A DNA stretch of 5,316 nt from Gallionellaceae bacterium (GTDB lineage Bacteria > Pseudomonadota > Gammaproteobacteria > Burkholderiales > Gallionellaceae). Both the position numbers and the translations under genes were made by a program. Below are positions 1 through 5,316 of the stretch, one piece after another. Below the pieces are notes generated by a model. The model saw only the letters and a program-made list of their open reading frames with translations, had not been told where the DNA came from and did not search any database. The stretch's first letter is position 1. Each line of letters begins with the position of its first letter. The DNA lies in NCBI GenBank assembly GCA_947445045.1, contig CANFCA010000101.1:1-5316 (forward strand). The letters are read 5' to 3'.

Positions 1-474
1 GAGCTGCTTGCCAAGCTGGGCGTGACCTACAGCCTGCATCTAGCGCAATCACCCAACACCACATTGGTGCGTATAGCCAACAATGAAGTGACAGGGTTTG
101 AAACGAAGCAACTTACCGAGACATTAAAGTCCTCAGGTTGGACAGAACATGCTGATCCACAGCAAACTAATCGCGTGATGATTTTTTTACTGTTGATTGT
201 TTTATTGGTGGCAGTAGGGCTTATCACGGGGCCGCAAACCGCAACGTTAGCGGAATTATTTCCAGCGCGAACTCGCTATACCGCAGTGGCGTTGCCGCAT
301 AACCTCAGTGCTGGCTGGATAGGCGGCATGTCGCCGTTTATGATTACCGTGTTGAGCGTAAAGGCTGGCGATGCCTTGTCTGGTTTATGGTATCCAGTGG
401 GGCTATTGGCAATAGCGTTTGTGATAGGTTTGATTTTTTTGCCCGAAGTGCGCAACGCAGCTTTGGAAGGTTAG
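1..474 (+). CDS. MFS transporter, metabolite:H+ symporter type, 3' part only
   Basis: The reading frame is open from the first base of the window, so this is the C-terminal 157 residues of a longer inner-membrane transporter. Residues 1-55 are hydrophilic (ELLAKLGVTYS... onwards) and resemble the large periplasmic insert that some members of the metabolite:H+ symporter group carry between TM9 and TM10. Three hydrophobic segments follow at about 59-79, 97-118 and 127-147, which fit TM10-TM12. The cytoplasmic loop LAELFPARTRYTAVALPHN (83-101) is the typical family signature after TM10, followed by a Gly-Gly-containing TM11 (GWIGGMSPF). The family moves organic acids, betaine or similar solutes with protons; the substrate cannot be told from this fragment. 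The stop codon lies only 6 bp before surE, so the two are probably co-transcribed. The GTG at position 22 is not the real start. Confidence 0.85.
   Translation, partial: ELLAKLGVTYSLHLAQSPNTTLVRIANNEVTGFETKQLTETLKSSGWTEHADPQQTNRVMIFLLLIVLLVAVGLITGPQTATLAELFPARTRYTAVALPHNLSAGWIGGMSPFMITVLSVKAGDALSGLWYPVGLLAIAFVIGLIFLPEVRNAALEG
465..470 (+). promoter_or_regulatory. Ribosome binding site of surE
   Basis: GGAAGG lies 10 bases before the surE ATG, inside the last codons of the upstream transporter gene. It supports the ATG at 481 and suggests that ribosomes ending the transporter gene pass directly over the surE initiation site. Confidence 0.55.
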
Positions 475-480
475 CAACAA

Positions 481-1227
481 ATGCGTATTCTCATAAGTAA
501 CGACGATGGCTATTTCGCACCTGGTTTGGTGTGCCTAGCCAAACATTTATCCAAAATTGCCGAAGTCGTGGTGGTTGCACCAGAACGTGATCGCAGCGGT
601 GCAAGTAACTCGCTCACTTTGGATAGACCACTCAAATTGCGCAAAGCCACGAATGGATTTTATTACGTGAATGGCACGCCGACAGACTGTGTTCATCTGG
701 CGGTGACAGGTATGTTGGATCAGCAGCCTGACATGGTCGTGTCTGGCATCAATGCGGGTGCGAACATGGGCGATGACACCATATATTCGGGCACAGTGGC
801 AGCGGCAACGGAAGGATTTTTGTTGGGTATTCCGGCTATAGCGTTGTCATTGGTGGGTAAAGATTTTAATCACTATGAAACTGCCGCTAAAGTGGCGGTG
901 GAGTTAGTGCAAAAATTTTCTCAACAAACCCATGCTCAACCTTGGCTGCTAAACGTCAACGTACCTGATGTGCCTTACGAAAAATTGCAAGGCACAGTCG
1001 TTACCCGCCTTGGTAGACGACATAAAGCCGAGCCGGTAATTAAGGCGCTTAATCCTCACGGCGAAACCGTGTATTGGGTAGGTGCGGCAGGTAAGGCACA
1101 AGATGCGGGGGAGGGCACAGATTTTGATGCGGTGTCACAGCAACAGGTATCAATCACCCCCCTGCAAATCGACCTCACGCAGTACAATCAAATTGACGCA
1201 GTTCGCAGTTGGATAAAACATGAATAA
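481..1227 (+). CDS. surE: 5'/3'-nucleotidase SurE
   Basis: SurE is a cytoplasmic, divalent-metal-dependent phosphatase that removes phosphate from 5'- and 3'-nucleoside monophosphates, and in some bacteria from short polyphosphate. The 248-residue length is normal for the family. The N-terminus [10 protein letters not shown] carries the metal-binding Asp8-Asp9 pair. APERDRSG follows with Ser39, and [22 protein letters not shown] (88-109) contains the conserved metal-binding Asn region (Asn91/Asn95) and the phosphate-binding loop. [11 protein letters not shown] (64-74) is another family hallmark. All expected active-site residues are present, so the enzyme should be active. The start is fixed by the motif directly at the N-terminus and by GGAAGG upstream. 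The 3' end overlaps pcm by 8 bp, and the pair is a classic neighbourhood for stress survival functions. Confidence 0.97.
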   Translation: MRILISNDDGYFAPGLVCLAKHLSKIAEVVVVAPERDRSGASNSLTLDRPLKLRKATNGFYYVNGTPTDCVHLAVTGMLDQQPDMVVSGINAGANMGDDTIYSGTVAAATEGFLLGIPAIALSLVGKDFNHYETAAKVAVELVQKFSQQTHAQPWLLNVNVPDVPYEKLQGTVVTRLGRRHKAEPVIKALNPHGETVYWVGAAGKAQDAGEGTDFDAVSQQQVSITPLQIDLTQYNQIDAVRSWIKHE

Positions 1228-1876
1228 TAAAGCACACGGCATCGGTATGACTTCACCGCGCACTCGGATGCGAATGATTGAACGGCTGCGTGATCAGGGA
1301 ATCAAGAACGAAGCCGTGTTGGCAGCGATGTATGAAGTACCGCGTCACTTGTTCGTTGATGAGGCTTTGGCGAGCCGCGCTTATGATGATGTATCGTTGC
1401 CCATCAATTTTAACCAAACCATTTCTCAACCGTACATTGTGGCGCGGATGATTGAGGTGTTGCTCGCTGCGGGGCCGCTCAAGCGAGTGCTGGAAATCGG
1501 CACGGGCTGTGGCTATCAGGCAGCCGTGTTGGCGCAAGTATTTCCCGAAGTTTATAGCATGGAGCGCATTAAACCTTTGTATGAGCGCGCCAGAAAAACC
1601 TTGCGGGATTTGAAAATTCGCAACGTCAATGTGCGGTATGCAGATGGCAGTGCGGGTTTGCCGGAATCTGCGCCGTTCGATGGCATCATCATGGCAGCAT
1701 CAGCGCCGATGTTGTCGCTGGCACTGCGTGAACAACTCGCTGTCGGCGGTAGGATGGCATTGCCCATCGGTATTGATGAACAATGGTTACATTTGATTGA
1801 GCGCGATGTTCAGGGGTTTCGCGAATCAAAATTGGAAGCGGTGAAATTCGTCCCGTTACTTTCAGGAAAAACATGA
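1220..1876 (+). CDS. pcm: Protein-L-isoaspartate O-methyltransferase
   Basis: This cytoplasmic repair enzyme uses S-adenosylmethionine to methylate L-isoaspartyl residues in aged proteins, starting their conversion back to aspartate. The 218-residue protein has the full family pattern: [18 protein letters not shown] (40-57), the substrate-side loop NQTISQP (65-71) with its conserved Ser, SAM-binding motif [16 protein letters not shown] (91-105), the post-I acidic residue in YSMERI (112-117) and the C-terminal FVPLLSG. I keep the ATG at 1220, which overlaps the surE end by 8 bp and has a weak GGAT upstream. An ATG at residue 10 (1247), immediately before [13 protein letters not shown], is a possible alternative and would leave the catalytic domain intact. 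The stop overlaps the nlpD start as ATGA. Confidence 0.97.
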   Translation: MNNKAHGIGMTSPRTRMRMIERLRDQGIKNEAVLAAMYEVPRHLFVDEALASRAYDDVSLPINFNQTISQPYIVARMIEVLLAAGPLKRVLEIGTGCGYQAAVLAQVFPEVYSMERIKPLYERARKTLRDLKIRNVNVRYADGSAGLPESAPFDGIIMAASAPMLSLALREQLAVGGRMALPIGIDEQWLHLIERDVQGFRESKLEAVKFVPLLSGKT

Positions 1877-2832
1877 AGCTGACGAGGCTTTGTAGTTGGC
1901 TATTTGTGGTCATCATCATGGCTGGCTGTTCGTCCATTACGAATAACTCACCTACCAGCAAACCTAGTGTAGCGGCTAAAACTTCCCCAGCAGCAGAATC
2001 ACCGGCTGCAAAAAAAACTAAGCGTAACAACGAGTGGCGGCCTGAAGTATATGTCGTGCAAAAGGGCGACACACTTTATAGCATCGCTTTTAATTATGGC
2101 TTTGGTTACCGCGAATTGGCTGAATTAAACGGTATACAAAATCCTAGTGCCATCTCCATCGGTCAGGCGATACGGCTGTTTCCCAATAAATCTGTACCTT
2201 CCGCTGCAAGTGTAGGCGTTGAAAAACAACCGACTGAGCCACCGATTAAAGAGCAACCCAAGCTAGTCAAGTATCCCTATAGCACAGCGGCGATGGCACT
2301 GATTGATAAAATTCAGCAAGCCCCTCACCCTGAAGTGATTTCACTTCCCAACCCTGCGCCAATGGCGGTCGTGCCGGACAACAACACATCTGTAACGGTG
2401 GCAAAAGAAGTTGAAAAAGCTAAACCCGAAGATAATGCGGACGATGAAAAAGAAGAACCCGCGCTAGATTGGAGCATGCCGACTCAAGGCAAGTTGATTG
2501 CCCATTTTTCTGAATCGGCGAATCGCAAGGGTATCGACATCGCTGGTAAATTAGGACAATCCGTTTTTGCCAGTGCTGCGGGCAAGGTGGTGTATAGCGG
2601 CAGCGGGCTGCGTGGTTATGGCAAGCTCATCATCATTAAACACAACGCAACCTACCTGAGTGCTTATGCGCACAACGATAAAATTCTAGTCAAGGAAGGG
2701 CAGAGTGTTACGCGCGGACAAAAAATTGCCGCAATGGGCAGTACCGATGCCGATCAAGTCAAACTGCATTTTGAAGTGCGTCGCTTAGGCAAACCAGTTG
2801 ACCCTGCGAAGTTTTTGTCGCTGACAAAATAA
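1873..2832 (+). CDS. nlpD: NlpD-type LysM/LytM murein hydrolase activator lipoprotein
   Basis: This 319-residue protein is probably an outer-membrane lipoprotein that activates an N-acetylmuramoyl-L-alanine amidase (AmiC in E. coli) to split septal peptidoglycan. A short lipoprotein signal ends in the lipobox MAGC with Cys19, followed by Ser20, which favours outer-membrane sorting. A LysM peptidoglycan-binding domain spans about 59-103 (VVQKGDTLYSIAF...). A long Pro/Ala/Lys/Glu-rich linker covers about 104-198. The C-terminal LytM (peptidase M23) domain spans about 200-314. Two zinc ligands of active M23 enzymes are replaced: the first His of HxxxD is Arg219 (Asp223 kept), and the first His of HxH is Lys297 (His299 kept). 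It therefore should not cut peptidoglycan itself, as in known NlpD/EnvC proteins. AGGA at 1864-1867 is its ribosome binding site, and the start overlaps the pcm stop by 4 bp. The usual downstream neighbour rpoS is absent. Confidence 0.92.
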   Translation: MKLTRLCSWLFVVIIMAGCSSITNNSPTSKPSVAAKTSPAAESPAAKKTKRNNEWRPEVYVVQKGDTLYSIAFNYGFGYRELAELNGIQNPSAISIGQAIRLFPNKSVPSAASVGVEKQPTEPPIKEQPKLVKYPYSTAAMALIDKIQQAPHPEVISLPNPAPMAVVPDNNTSVTVAKEVEKAKPEDNADDEKEEPALDWSMPTQGKLIAHFSESANRKGIDIAGKLGQSVFASAAGKVVYSGSGLRGYGKLIIIKHNATYLSAYAHNDKILVKEGQSVTRGQKIAAMGSTDADQVKLHFEVRRLGKPVDPAKFLSLTK

Positions 2833-3710
2833 TGAGTATCGATACGCTCAATACCACCAACCATGACCGCGATAGCGCAAACCTGCGTTACGTTTACCCT
2901 GTCATTTCGCGCCGTGCAGGCGGCGTATCGGTGGGAATCAACCTCAATCCCAACAATGCTTGTAACTGGCGTTGTATCTACTGCCAAGTGCCAGAGTTAA
3001 CGCGTGGCACTGCACCGCCGATTGATCTGGTCATGTTGGAAAATGAGTTGCGCAATTTTCTCCATGAGTTGCTGCATGGTGATTTCATGCAAACCCGTGT
3101 ACCTGAAGGATCAAGGCGTATCAATGATATTGCACTGTCGGGCAACGGCGAACCCACCAGCGCAACGGAGTTTGTTCAAGTCATCGAAATTATTGCTCGC
3201 GTGCGAAATGAAATGCCCCTTCGACCAAGCTCAGGGCAGGCATTGTCAGTCGATTTGAAAACCGTACTGATCACCAATGGCAGCTTGCTATTCCGCAGCA
3301 CCGTTCAGCAAGGCCTGCGCAACCTCGCGCTACTCAATGGTGAAGTATGGTTTAAGTTAGATCGCGCCAGTTCAGTGGGGATGATGCACATCAACGATAC
3401 GCACATCAACATGAATAAAGTGCGCGACAACCTCATCGCATCCATCACAAATTGCCCCACTTGGCTGCAAACTTGCTGGTTCGCAATAGACGGTGAACCG
3501 CCTACACTTCAGGATGAAAATGTTTTCCTTGAGTTTATTTCAACCCTGCTAAGGGATAATTACAAACCGCAAGGCGTATTGCTCTACAGCCTGGCGCGTC
3601 CTTCGCTGCAGGCCGAAGCACCACGCTTATCTGCCTTGCCTGAAGGACATTTACAAGCCTTTGCCGATCGCATTGCCCAGCTGGGTTTACCAGTCAAAGT
3701 TAATCCTTGA
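2832..3710 (+). CDS. Radical SAM protein, wyosine-synthase-like (COG0731 type), function unknown
   Basis: The 292-residue protein carries a canonical radical SAM cluster motif CNWRCIYC (Cys44, Cys48, Cys51), which should bind a 4Fe-4S cluster and cleave S-adenosylmethionine to make a 5'-deoxyadenosyl radical. LSGNGEPTSATEF (102-114) is the SAM-contacting GGEP-like motif, and KTVLITNGSLL (143-153) is a following beta strand of the barrel. PTWLQTCWFAIDGEPP (209-224) is a further conserved-looking block with Cys208 and Cys215 nearby. It resembles the stand-alone bacterial Fe-S oxidoreductases related to tRNA wyosine synthase TYW1 but lacks a flavodoxin domain; the substrate is unknown. The start overlaps the nlpD stop as TAATG with no evident Shine-Dalgarno sequence, so translation is probably coupled to nlpD. 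A repeat-like segment encodes residues 129-137, between the GNGEPT block and the next strand. A QueE-like role is less likely from the motif spacing. Confidence 0.85.
   Translation: MSIDTLNTTNHDRDSANLRYVYPVISRRAGGVSVGINLNPNNACNWRCIYCQVPELTRGTAPPIDLVMLENELRNFLHELLHGDFMQTRVPEGSRRINDIALSGNGEPTSATEFVQVIEIIARVRNEMPLRPSSGQALSVDLKTVLITNGSLLFRSTVQQGLRNLALLNGEVWFKLDRASSVGMMHINDTHINMNKVRDNLIASITNCPTWLQTCWFAIDGEPPTLQDENVFLEFISTLLRDNYKPQGVLLYSLARPSLQAEAPRLSALPEGHLQAFADRIAQLGLPVKVNP
3215..3241 (+). repeat. Dispersed-repeat-like palindromic segment inside the radical SAM gene
   Basis: The segment containing CCCTTCGACCAAGCTCAGGG followed by CAGGC closely resembles the short, imperfectly palindromic element (CCCTTCGACAAGCTCAGG type) that is scattered in many copies through proteobacterial genomes. 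Its ends CCCT and AGGG are complementary and could form a small hairpin stem. Here it is read in frame as PLRPSSGQA (residues 129-137); another frame gives the string PFDQAQGR, which often marks such elements in predicted proteins. Only one copy is in this window, so its repeated nature rests on recognition of the motif, not on comparison. Confidence 0.6.
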
Positions 3711-3735
3711 TACGGATTAGACAAATGTAGATAAT
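3707..3735 (+). promoter_or_regulatory. Candidate sigma70-type promoter for chrA
   Basis: TTGATA (3707-3712) matches the -35 consensus in five of six bases, and GATAAT (3730-3735) matches the -10 consensus in five of six bases, with an ideal 17-base spacer. The -35 box overlaps the radical SAM stop codon. Transcription would begin near 3742, giving a leader of about 86 bases before the chrA start. It marks chrA as a separate transcription unit, although read-through from the upstream operon is also possible because no T-rich intrinsic terminator is seen in the gap. Confidence 0.6.
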
Positions 3736-3741
3736 CGCATC

Positions 3742-3827
3742 CCTTGGGGATAAAGCAGCCTCCCCGCTTCAAGACGATACGCGTCCAAGGTCTGCTCTAA
3801 AATTGGAGTGTTCTCCAAGGAGGAGTC
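3742..3827 (+). promoter_or_regulatory. Structured 5' leader of chrA with competing hairpins
   Basis: A perfect hairpin TTGGAG-TGTT-CTCCAA (3803-3818) abuts the ribosome binding site. A second possible stem pairs GGGGA (3746-3750) with TCCCC (3761-3765). CCTTGGGGA (3742-3750) can instead pair over nine positions (one G-U) with TCTCCAAGG (3812-3820), which would break both local stems and cover part of the ribosome binding site. TCCAAGG also occurs twice, 30 bases apart (3784-3790 and 3814-3820). CCTCC at 3759-3763 is complementary to GGAGG at 3819-3823. This could be a regulatory leader or, for the TTGGAG dyad, a protein operator. No known riboswitch class is recognised. Confidence 0.35.
3817..3823 (+). 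promoter_or_regulatory. Strong ribosome binding site of chrA
   Basis: AAGGAGG lies 4 bases before the ATG at 3828 and is a near-perfect Shine-Dalgarno sequence. Its first two bases form the end of the TTGGAG/CTCCAA hairpin, so folding of the leader may affect its accessibility. It decides the chrA start. Confidence 0.85.
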
Positions 3828-5183
3828 ATGGATACATCGCAGCATCAGTCTATTAACACGCAACCCCCTGAACCCGTCACGCTATCTCAAGCATTTTGGT
3901 ATTGGCTCAAGCTAGGTTTTATCAGTTTCGGCGGACCTGCGGGGCAGATCGCAATTCTGCATCAGGATTTGGTGGAGAAAAAACGTTGGATTTCCGAGCG
4001 GCGTTTTTTGCATGCGTTGAATTACTGCATGGTGTTGCCGGGACCGGAAGCGCAGCAACTGGTGGTTTATCTTGGTTGGTTAATGCACAAAACGTGGGGT
4101 GGCATCATCGCAGGCACGTTGTTTGTATTGCCGTCACTGTTGATTCTCATTGGATTGTCGTGGGTTTATTTGGCTTATGGCAATGTCCCTGCTGTGGCGG
4201 GCGTGTTGTTCGGTATCAAGCCTGCCGTCACAGCCATCGTACTGTTTGCCGCTTACCGTATCGGTTCGCGTGCCTTGAAGAATGGTGTGTTGTGGGCGAT
4301 TGCGGCTGCCGCATTTCTCGCCATTTTTGCCTTTAACGTGCCTTTCCCTGTCATCGTTTTGCTGGCAGCGTTGATTGGTTATGTGGGAGGAAGAGTCGTG
4401 CCGGAAAAATTCTCAGGAGGCGGCGGACACGGCAATGCGAATAAAAGTTTTGGCGCAGCACTGATTGATGATGACACCCCCACGCCAGAACATGCGCGTT
4501 TCACTTGGATGCGTTTGCTGCGTGTGGCATTGACCGGCGTAGCAATCTGGACAATCGCGATGCTGCTGTTGATTGTGCAATTCGGCTGGCAAGGCGCATT
4601 CACGCAGATGGCTTGGTTCTTCACCAAGGCCGCTTTGCTGACTTTTGGTGGGGCTTACGCGGTATTGCCTTATGTGTTCCAAGGTGCGGTCGAACATTAT
4701 CATTGGCTGACACCACAGCAGATGATGGATGGACTGGCACTAGGCGAAACTACACCTGGGCCGTTGATTATGGTGGTGACGTTTGTAGGATTTGTCGGTG
4801 GTTGGAGTCAGGCGTTGCTTGGCTCAGATTCTTTATTTTTCGCCGCCGCGAGTGCTGCTACGATCGTGACTTTCTTCACTTTTTTACCTTCGTTCGTTTT
4901 CATTTTTCTCGGTGGACCTTTCGTGGAAAGTACTCATGGTGATTTGAAATTCACCGCACCGCTTACGGGTATTACGGCAGCAGTGGTGGGTGTGATTCTC
5001 AATTTGGCGACATTTTTCGCTTACCATGTACTCTGGCCACAGGGGATGAATGGTCAGTTTGAATGGTTCTCTGCATTACTTGGTACAGCAGCATTTGTCG
5101 CTCTGTTTCGTTATCGCATCGGCGTTATTGCAGTAATTCTAGGTTGTGGTGCAACGGGATTGGTGTATCGACTACTACTTTGA
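3828..5183 (+). CDS. chrA: Chromate transporter, long-chain ChrA family
   Basis: ChrA proteins are inner-membrane carriers of the CHR family, best known for exporting chromate and giving chromate resistance. The 451-residue protein is of the long, two-domain type made of homologous halves. The first half has FGGPAGQIAILH (34-45) and LPGPEAQQLVVYLGW (70-84). The second half repeats this pattern as FGGAYAVLPYV (273-283) and GETTPGPLIMVVTFVG (306-321). Each half contains several hydrophobic helices. A hydrophilic, glycine-rich linker (about 193-226, SGGGGHG... to DDDTPTPEH) joins them. The ATG is set by the strong AAGGAGG site. No chrB regulator or other chromate gene is visible beside it, so it is a lone transporter. 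Family membership is clear; chromate as the natural substrate is an inference, since some CHR homologues do not confer resistance. Confidence 0.93.
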   Translation: MDTSQHQSINTQPPEPVTLSQAFWYWLKLGFISFGGPAGQIAILHQDLVEKKRWISERRFLHALNYCMVLPGPEAQQLVVYLGWLMHKTWGGIIAGTLFVLPSLLILIGLSWVYLAYGNVPAVAGVLFGIKPAVTAIVLFAAYRIGSRALKNGVLWAIAAAAFLAIFAFNVPFPVIVLLAALIGYVGGRVVPEKFSGGGGHGNANKSFGAALIDDDTPTPEHARFTWMRLLRVALTGVAIWTIAMLLLIVQFGWQGAFTQMAWFFTKAALLTFGGAYAVLPYVFQGAVEHYHWLTPQQMMDGLALGETTPGPLIMVVTFVGFVGGWSQALLGSDSLFFAAASAATIVTFFTFLPSFVFIFLGGPFVESTHGDLKFTAPLTGITAAVVGVILNLATFFAYHVLWPQGMNGQFEWFSALLGTAAFVALFRYRIGVIAVILGCGATGLVYRLLL

Positions 5184-5217
5184 AGTATTGCTGTCGGGAA
5201 ACGCTGTGTTTACTTGT

Positions 5218-5264
5218 AAAAAACCGACCTACCTTTTGAAGATTGGGGAGAGGGGTAGGTCGGT
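5218..5264 (-). terminator. Intrinsic terminator for the - strand gene entering from the right
   Basis: ACCGACCTACC (5223-5233) and GGTAGGTCGGT (5254-5264) form a perfect 11-bp stem with a 20-base loop. On the - strand the stem is followed at once by six T residues (A tract 5218-5223 on the + strand), the classic rho-independent layout. On the + strand the stem is followed by GTGCAACTC with no T run, so chrA transcription is not expected to end efficiently by the same mechanism, though the hairpin may still protect its 3' end. Confidence 0.8.
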
Positions 5265-5271
5265 GTGCAAC

Positions 5272-5316
5272 TCAAAATTGATGGGTGTACATCTTGCGCA
5301 AGAACACATTTAAATC
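5272..5316 (-). CDS. 3' end of a - strand gene, possibly an outer-membrane protein
   Basis: Reading from the right edge on the - strand gives DLNVFLRKMYTHQF and then a TGA stop, seven bases before the terminator stem. That placement is what a real gene end would show. A final Phe, His at the third position and Tyr at the fifth position from the end (YTHQF) resembles the C-terminal sorting signal of outer-membrane beta-barrel proteins such as porins. Only 14 codons are visible, so both the coding status and the product class are tentative. Another frame is also open across this stretch but runs through the terminator, which makes it less likely. Confidence 0.45.
   Translation of the reverse strand, partial: DLNVFLRKMYTHQF

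Noticed and set aside
1873..2832. An rpoS promoter inside nlpD, as in E. coli
   Set aside because: rpoS does not follow, and I could not pick out a convincing promoter within the gene by eye.
3004..3258. Alternative-frame reading frame inside the radical SAM gene
   Set aside because: It is a shadow of the motif-bearing frame; its PFDQAQGR string only reflects the repeat-like DNA.
3739..3751. ATCCC-TTG-GGGAT inverted repeat after the radical SAM gene as a terminator
   Set aside because: The stem is only 5 bp and is not followed by a T run on either strand.
3798..3803. TAAAAT as an alternative -10 box for chrA
   Set aside because: No reasonable -35 hexamer lies 16-18 bases upstream; the TTGATA-17-GATAAT pair at 3707-3735 is much better.
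3896..4336. Long alternative-frame reading frame inside chrA, and similar ones at 4505-4942 and 1689-2072
   Set aside because: They overlap well-supported genes in other frames, show no family motifs and have Cys/Arg/His-rich shadow-like composition.
5292..5303. 12-base palindrome TCTTGCGCAAGA near the right edge as a regulator site
   Set aside because: It lies inside the probable - strand coding end, does not extend further, and has no second copy here.

Overview
The window looks like the chromosome of a Gram-negative proteobacterium, most likely a betaproteobacterium (a Nitrosomonadales-type lineage is a guess from protein style and the roughly even base composition; no search was run). 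The strongest clue is the surE-pcm-nlpD gene order, with an NlpD-type outer-membrane lipoprotein.

Layout on the + strand: the 3' end of a major facilitator superfamily transporter of the metabolite:H+ symporter type (1-474); surE nucleotidase (481-1227); pcm protein-repair methyltransferase (1220-1876); nlpD-type LysM/LytM lipoprotein (1873-2832); a radical SAM enzyme of the wyosine-synthase-like group (2832-3710); a 117-bp intergenic region with a good sigma70-like promoter and a structured leader; and a long-chain chrA chromate transporter (3828-5183). Downstream is a strong intrinsic terminator that works on the - strand (5218-5264), just past the last 14 codons of a - strand gene that enters from the right edge (5272-5316).

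The first five genes are packed with a gap of 6 bp and then overlaps of 8, 4 and 1 bp, so they are probably co-transcribed and partly translationally coupled. SurE (nucleotide hydrolysis), Pcm (isoaspartate repair) and NlpD (amidase activation for septum splitting) form the classical stress/stationary-phase cluster that in many proteobacteria continues into rpoS. Here rpoS is not next: the position is taken by the radical SAM gene, whose function is not known. ChrA appears to be a separate unit with its own promoter.

Points most worth a second look: a dispersed-repeat-like sequence (CCCTTCGACCAAGCTCAGGG) sitting in frame inside the radical SAM gene; the radical SAM gene in the usual place of rpoS; and the chrA leader, which contains mutually exclusive pairings around the ribosome binding site. 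I see no CRISPR array, tRNA, rRNA, insertion sequence or complete novel defence system.
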